This document shows positions 33,865 to 37,413 of a stretch of 37,413 nucleotides of DNA, one piece after another. The stretch is from assembly GCA_025354645.1 (NCBI GenBank), contig JANXML010000309.1:1-37413 (forward strand). The letters run 5' to 3'. Under the pieces are notes generated by a model that was given only the letters and a program-made list of their open reading frames with translations, had not been told where the DNA came from and did no database searches. The stretch's first letter is position 1; every line of letters begins with the position of its first letter. The DNA comes from Arcicella sp. (GTDB taxonomy: Bacteria > Bacteroidota > Bacteroidia > Cytophagales > Spirosomataceae). The position numbers and the translations under genes are program-made.

Positions 33865-36800
33865 TTACTTTCCTTCACCGATTGGAGAATAATCTTTAAA
33901 AGTTTTCATTGGCATTGCTTCCACTTTTTTACGGTACGTTGTCCAAGTAGTCTCAAAAAAATTGTTAATCTTTTCGATAGAATCTTTTGTTAAAGTTTCT
34001 AATTGAGCAACTAAACTAATATCATCTTTTGTTGGAGTAATTTGCTTTGAACTTATGTAACTCATGGCTTCTCTGATTTTTCCTTGCGGAGTTAATTGAT
34101 AGGGTCTGCCATAGCCTTGTTTTTCCATTTTTTTGCCAACAATAATTTCTCTTTTCACTTTAATGGAATCCTGAATTATTTTACTTGCTTTTCCCAAATC
34201 CTCAAATTCTTTTCCTTCTTTTTCTTTGGCTTGATTCTGAATCATTTTAGCAATATCTTCAGCCTCAGTTAATCGGTCGGTGGCTTCGGTAAGTTGATTA
34301 ATTGACTTTGCCATACGTTCGTACAAAGCCTTTTGAGCTTGTTTTATTTCTTTGGAAATCAGTACTCGTGGGTCATCTTTTACTTCAATCATTGTCGAAT
34401 CTTTTGCATCACCACTCTCGAAAACGACTTTATATTTCCCCGCTAAAACATCTATTCCATTCGCATCTGGAACATTTTTTTTTGGTTTTGGTACGCCTGG
34501 ATTACGAATCCCCTTTTCGGTCATATTCCACATAACTGATTGATAACCAACTGAATCAGGCTTATGTTGAAGCGTTCTGATAAGTTTATTTTCAGCGTTA
34601 TAAATTTTGACATAGACGGTGTCATACTTTATGGTTACCTTTTTTATGGTATCAGTTGAAATAGTTGCTACTGTAATTGGAAAATCTTCTTTTCCAACTT
34701 CATCCAATTTCTTTTTACCCTTTTCAACATTTTTAGCATTCAAATTCTGGGTTTTATTTTCTACTTGATTCAGACCATTTTTCTTATTTGAAGTAGTATC
34801 TTTTTTCGGAGGATTATAGAAATAATTCAACTTAAATCCTTTTTTCCGATTCTCCCCTGAATAATTAGCATCGCCCGTAAAACTTGCCCCTGGTGCATCT
34901 CTATAATTTGCCATGTACCCCATTTGTTGGTCGAAAGCGGCAATTTTTTTATCTAAAATTTTACCATTGTTTGCTGCAATTTGTCTTAGGGGTCGAATAT
35001 CATCTAAAATATAAATTGCTCTTCCAAAAGTGGCAATTACTAAATCAGCTTCTCTTTCTTGAATCGATAAATCCATCGTTGAAACGGGTGGAAATCCAGC
35101 TTTCCATTGCGTAAAATTTGTTCCTTCGTCCACACTTACCCAAAGCCCTTGTTCAGTACCAACGAACATTAATTTTGGTTCAACAATATCCTGCTGAATT
35201 GCTAAGGCATATCCCACAACTTTTTTATCATCCACTAAACGAGTCCACGTTTGTCCGAAATCTTTTGTTCTGAAAATGTAAGCACTCATATCGCCTTGAC
35301 GGTAATTATTTGCCACAACGAACGCCTCTGAACCATTGAAAGATGAGGCACGAATTTGCGGAATCCAAGATTCTTTTGGTAAACCAATGATTTTGGGGGT
35401 AATATTAACCCATGTTTTTCCACCATCTTGGGTTATTTGCACATTACCATCATCCGTTCCAACCCAAATTACCCCTTGTTTCACTGGCGATGGAGCAATA
35501 CATAAAATTGTGTTATGATTTTCCGCCGAAGTTAGGTCAATCGTTAATCCTCCGCTTTCATCTGATGCTTTTTGTTGGGTTTTATTATCAGTTGTTAAAT
35601 CGGGTGAAATTGTTTCCCAATTCATGCCTTTGTCCATTGATTTATGCAAAAATTGAGAACCATAATAAATTGTTTTTTTATCAATCGGGTCAATGGCAAT
35701 TCCTGCATTCCAGTTGAAGCGTAAACGAGTTTTGAGGTCGGGTGCGGTTGGTTTAATCGTAATATCAGCCCCAGTTTCAGAATCATATCTTGCCAAACTC
35801 CCTCCCTGCGACATAGCATATCCATACCTAACATTCTCATTATCAGGAATTACGTCGAAACCATCACCTCCCAAAACGGTTTGCCAATGCCAACTTCTGA
35901 TATCGCCATTTTGCCAAGTATAAGCAGGTCCTCGCCATGAACCATTGTCCTGCAAACCTCCATAAACATTGTAAGGAATCTCATTATCGACATTAATATG
36001 ATAAAATTGACCCAACGGAAGGGTTTCTGTATATGCCCATTTTCTACCTCTATCTCTCGAAATTGCCACACCGCCATCATTACCATTGATAATAAAAGAA
36101 GGATCTTCTGGATGAATCCAGAAAGCGTGATGGTCGGGATGAACGCCTTCGTAAGGAACAATTACTTTGAAGGATTTACCACCATCCTCACTCATCGAAA
36201 TCATTTGAAAAATGCCATAAACACGATTTTCATTTTTAGGATCAACGGCAATATCCCAGAAATAAAAAGGGCGATTACCTTTAATGGTTTCGGCATCATC
36301 ATCATTAATTTTTTCCCACTTAAATCCCCCATTATCAGAACGATACAAGGCATTTTTTGATGATTCGATTAAGGCATAAACTCTGTTAGGGTCTGATTTG
36401 GAAACGGCAATTCCAATTCTACCTAAATCGCCTTCTGGAATGCCATTAACCTTATTGTTAAATTTTGTCCAATTTTTACCACCGTCGATAGTAACATAAA
36501 AACCAGAGCCTTTTCCTCCCGATTTAAAATCGTAGGTTGTGCGATGATGATCCCACATGCCAACAAATAATTTATTTGGATTTGTGGGATCCATAACCAT
36601 ATCCCCCACGCCTGAATGTTCGTTGGTAAAAAGGATTTTCTCCCACGTTTGTCCGCCATCAATGGTTTTGAAAACGCCCCTTTCTGGATGGTCGGTGAAT
36701 GGATTTCCAATTACGCCAACATACACAACGTTCGGGTTTGTAGGGTCAATAATTACACGGTGAATATTTTTTGTCTTTTCCAAACCCATTGATTTCCAAG

Positions 36801-37200
36801 TCTTTCCACCATCTAAAGACTTAAAGATTCCCGCTCCTAAATTGATAGAATTTCGTGGATTCCCTTCTCCCGTTCCTACCCAAACGACCGATGGATTTGA
36901 TTGTTGAATCGCTATTGCTCCAATATTAATGATAGGATTTTCGTCAAAAATGGAAGTCCAAGTTGTGCCTCCATTTTCTGTTTTCCAAACTCCACCCGAT
37001 GCTGCTCCTGCATAAATTATATCAGGATTTGAAACAACTGCATCAATTGCTGTAATTCGACCTGACATGGCAGCTGGACCAATGGCACGGGCTTTCATAT
37101 TTTTGAATAAATCGGTTTTGAGCTTTTGAGCTTTTGTTTGAAATAACGGAGATAAAATAGCGATACAGATTAGTAGCGTTTTAATAAAATTTAATTTCAT
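33865..37200 (-). CDS. Large exported BNR/VPS10 (sortilin)-like propeller protein, glycosyl-hydrolase-like annotation
   Basis: 1111 aa; AIGPAAMSGRITAIDAV...IYAGAASGGVWKTENGGTTWTSIFDE; repeated Asp-box motifs (SLDGGKTWKSM, TIDGGQTWEKI, TQDGGKTWVNI). Confidence 0.9.
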   Translation of the reverse strand: MKLNFIKTLLICIAILSPLFQTKAQKLKTDLFKNMKARAIGPAAMSGRITAIDAVVSNPDIIYAGAASGGVWKTENGGTTWTSIFDENPIINIGAIAIQQSNPSVVWVGTGEGNPRNSINLGAGIFKSLDGGKTWKSMGLEKTKNIHRVIIDPTNPNVVYVGVIGNPFTDHPERGVFKTIDGGQTWEKILFTNEHSGVGDMVMDPTNPNKLFVGMWDHHRTTYDFKSGGKGSGFYVTIDGGKNWTKFNNKVNGIPEGDLGRIGIAVSKSDPNRVYALIESSKNALYRSDNGGFKWEKINDDDAETIKGNRPFYFWDIAVDPKNENRVYGIFQMISMSEDGGKSFKVIVPYEGVHPDHHAFWIHPEDPSFIINGNDGGVAISRDRGRKWAYTETLPLGQFYHINVDNEIPYNVYGGLQDNGSWRGPAYTWQNGDIRSWHWQTVLGGDGFDVIPDNENVRYGYAMSQGGSLARYDSETGADITIKPTAPDLKTRLRFNWNAGIAIDPIDKKTIYYGSQFLHKSMDKGMNWETISPDLTTDNKTQQKASDESGGLTIDLTSAENHNTILCIAPSPVKQGVIWVGTDDGNVQITQDGGKTWVNITPKIIGLPKESWIPQIRASSFNGSEAFVVANNYRQGDMSAYIFRTKDFGQTWTRLVDDKKVVGYALAIQQDIVEPKLMFVGTEQGLWVSVDEGTNFTQWKAGFPPVSTMDLSIQEREADLVIATFGRAIYILDDIRPLRQIAANNGKILDKKIAAFDQQMGYMANYRDAPGASFTGDANYSGENRKKGFKLNYFYNPPKKDTTSNKKNGLNQVENKTQNLNAKNVEKGKKKLDEVGKEDFPITVATISTDTIKKVTIKYDTVYVKIYNAENKLIRTLQHKPDSVGYQSVMWNMTEKGIRNPGVPKPKKNVPDANGIDVLAGKYKVVFESGDAKDSTMIEVKDDPRVLISKEIKQAQKALYERMAKSINQLTEATDRLTEAEDIAKMIQNQAKEKEGKEFEDLGKASKIIQDSIKVKREIIVGKKMEKQGYGRPYQLTPQGKIREAMSYISSKQITPTKDDISLVAQLETLTKDSIEKINNFFETTWTTYRKKVEAMPMKTFKDYSPIGEGK

Positions 37201-37322
37201 GTATTTTTAGTTTATGATGAATATCCAATTTCGTAAGAATTTGGGGTAATGCCAAATAAATCCTTTTTTTGAATTAATTAATGTAAGTTGCGTAAAATTA
37301 AAACTGTCTATCAAGGATATAC

Positions 37323-37413
37323 ATGATAATAAAACAGAGAATTTTCAGTAGAAATCCTTTTGCCGTTACAGCGTGGATTTTCCTTGGAAACTTAGCGGTA
37401 ATATCGGCAAACG
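37323..37413 (+). CDS. N-terminal fragment of an unidentified CDS, truncated by window edge
   Basis: ATG-started open frame MIIKQRIFSRNPFAVTAWIFLGNLAVISAN running off the window; hydrophobic segment suggests membrane protein. Confidence 0.4.
   Translation, partial: MIIKQRIFSRNPFAVTAWIFLGNLAVISAN

Noticed and set aside
35336-36763. Plus- and minus-strand ORFs (up to 120 aa) inside the 1111-aa BNR protein gene
   Set aside because: Shadow ORFs of repetitive Asp-box coding sequence; no independent start context or domain.

Overview
AT-rich chromosomal window that reads as Bacteroidota, probably Cytophagales-like (inferred from gene families, TAnnTTTG promoter-like sites and codon usage). It is mostly ordinary housekeeping and accessory genes: nitrilase 3' end, SGNH hydrolase, thyA, CoA-binding protein, a divergent GH13-like protein, a NUMOD4-HNH endonuclease, a fused A+B 3-oxoacid CoA-transferase, msrA, HMG-CoA reductase, RlpA-like, an S1-like protease with SH3 repeats, LysM protein, TIGR02757, aldose epimerase, a large multi-sensor histidine kinase, L,D-transpeptidase, Hsp20, lactonase, BNR/sialidase-like, a GMC oxidoreductase pair, sterol desaturase-like, rlmF, DoxX, a degenerate PLD-like protein, a secreted phage-appendage-like protein and a 1111-aa BNR/VPS10-like protein. 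No CRISPR array, rRNA, tRNA or transposase gene was recognised. The strongest unexplained signal is non-coding. Two ~217-bp MITE-like elements (21558-21774 and 23615-23832) have 15-bp terminal inverted repeats, candidate 7-bp target duplications, and arrays of mini-hairpins with compensatory changes. Both start within about 10 nt of a stop codon. A second small family of nested palindromes (ACAGGTTTCYAACCTGT) brackets the TIGR02757 gene, also at stop codons. All family calls come from reading the sequence by eye; no database search was run.
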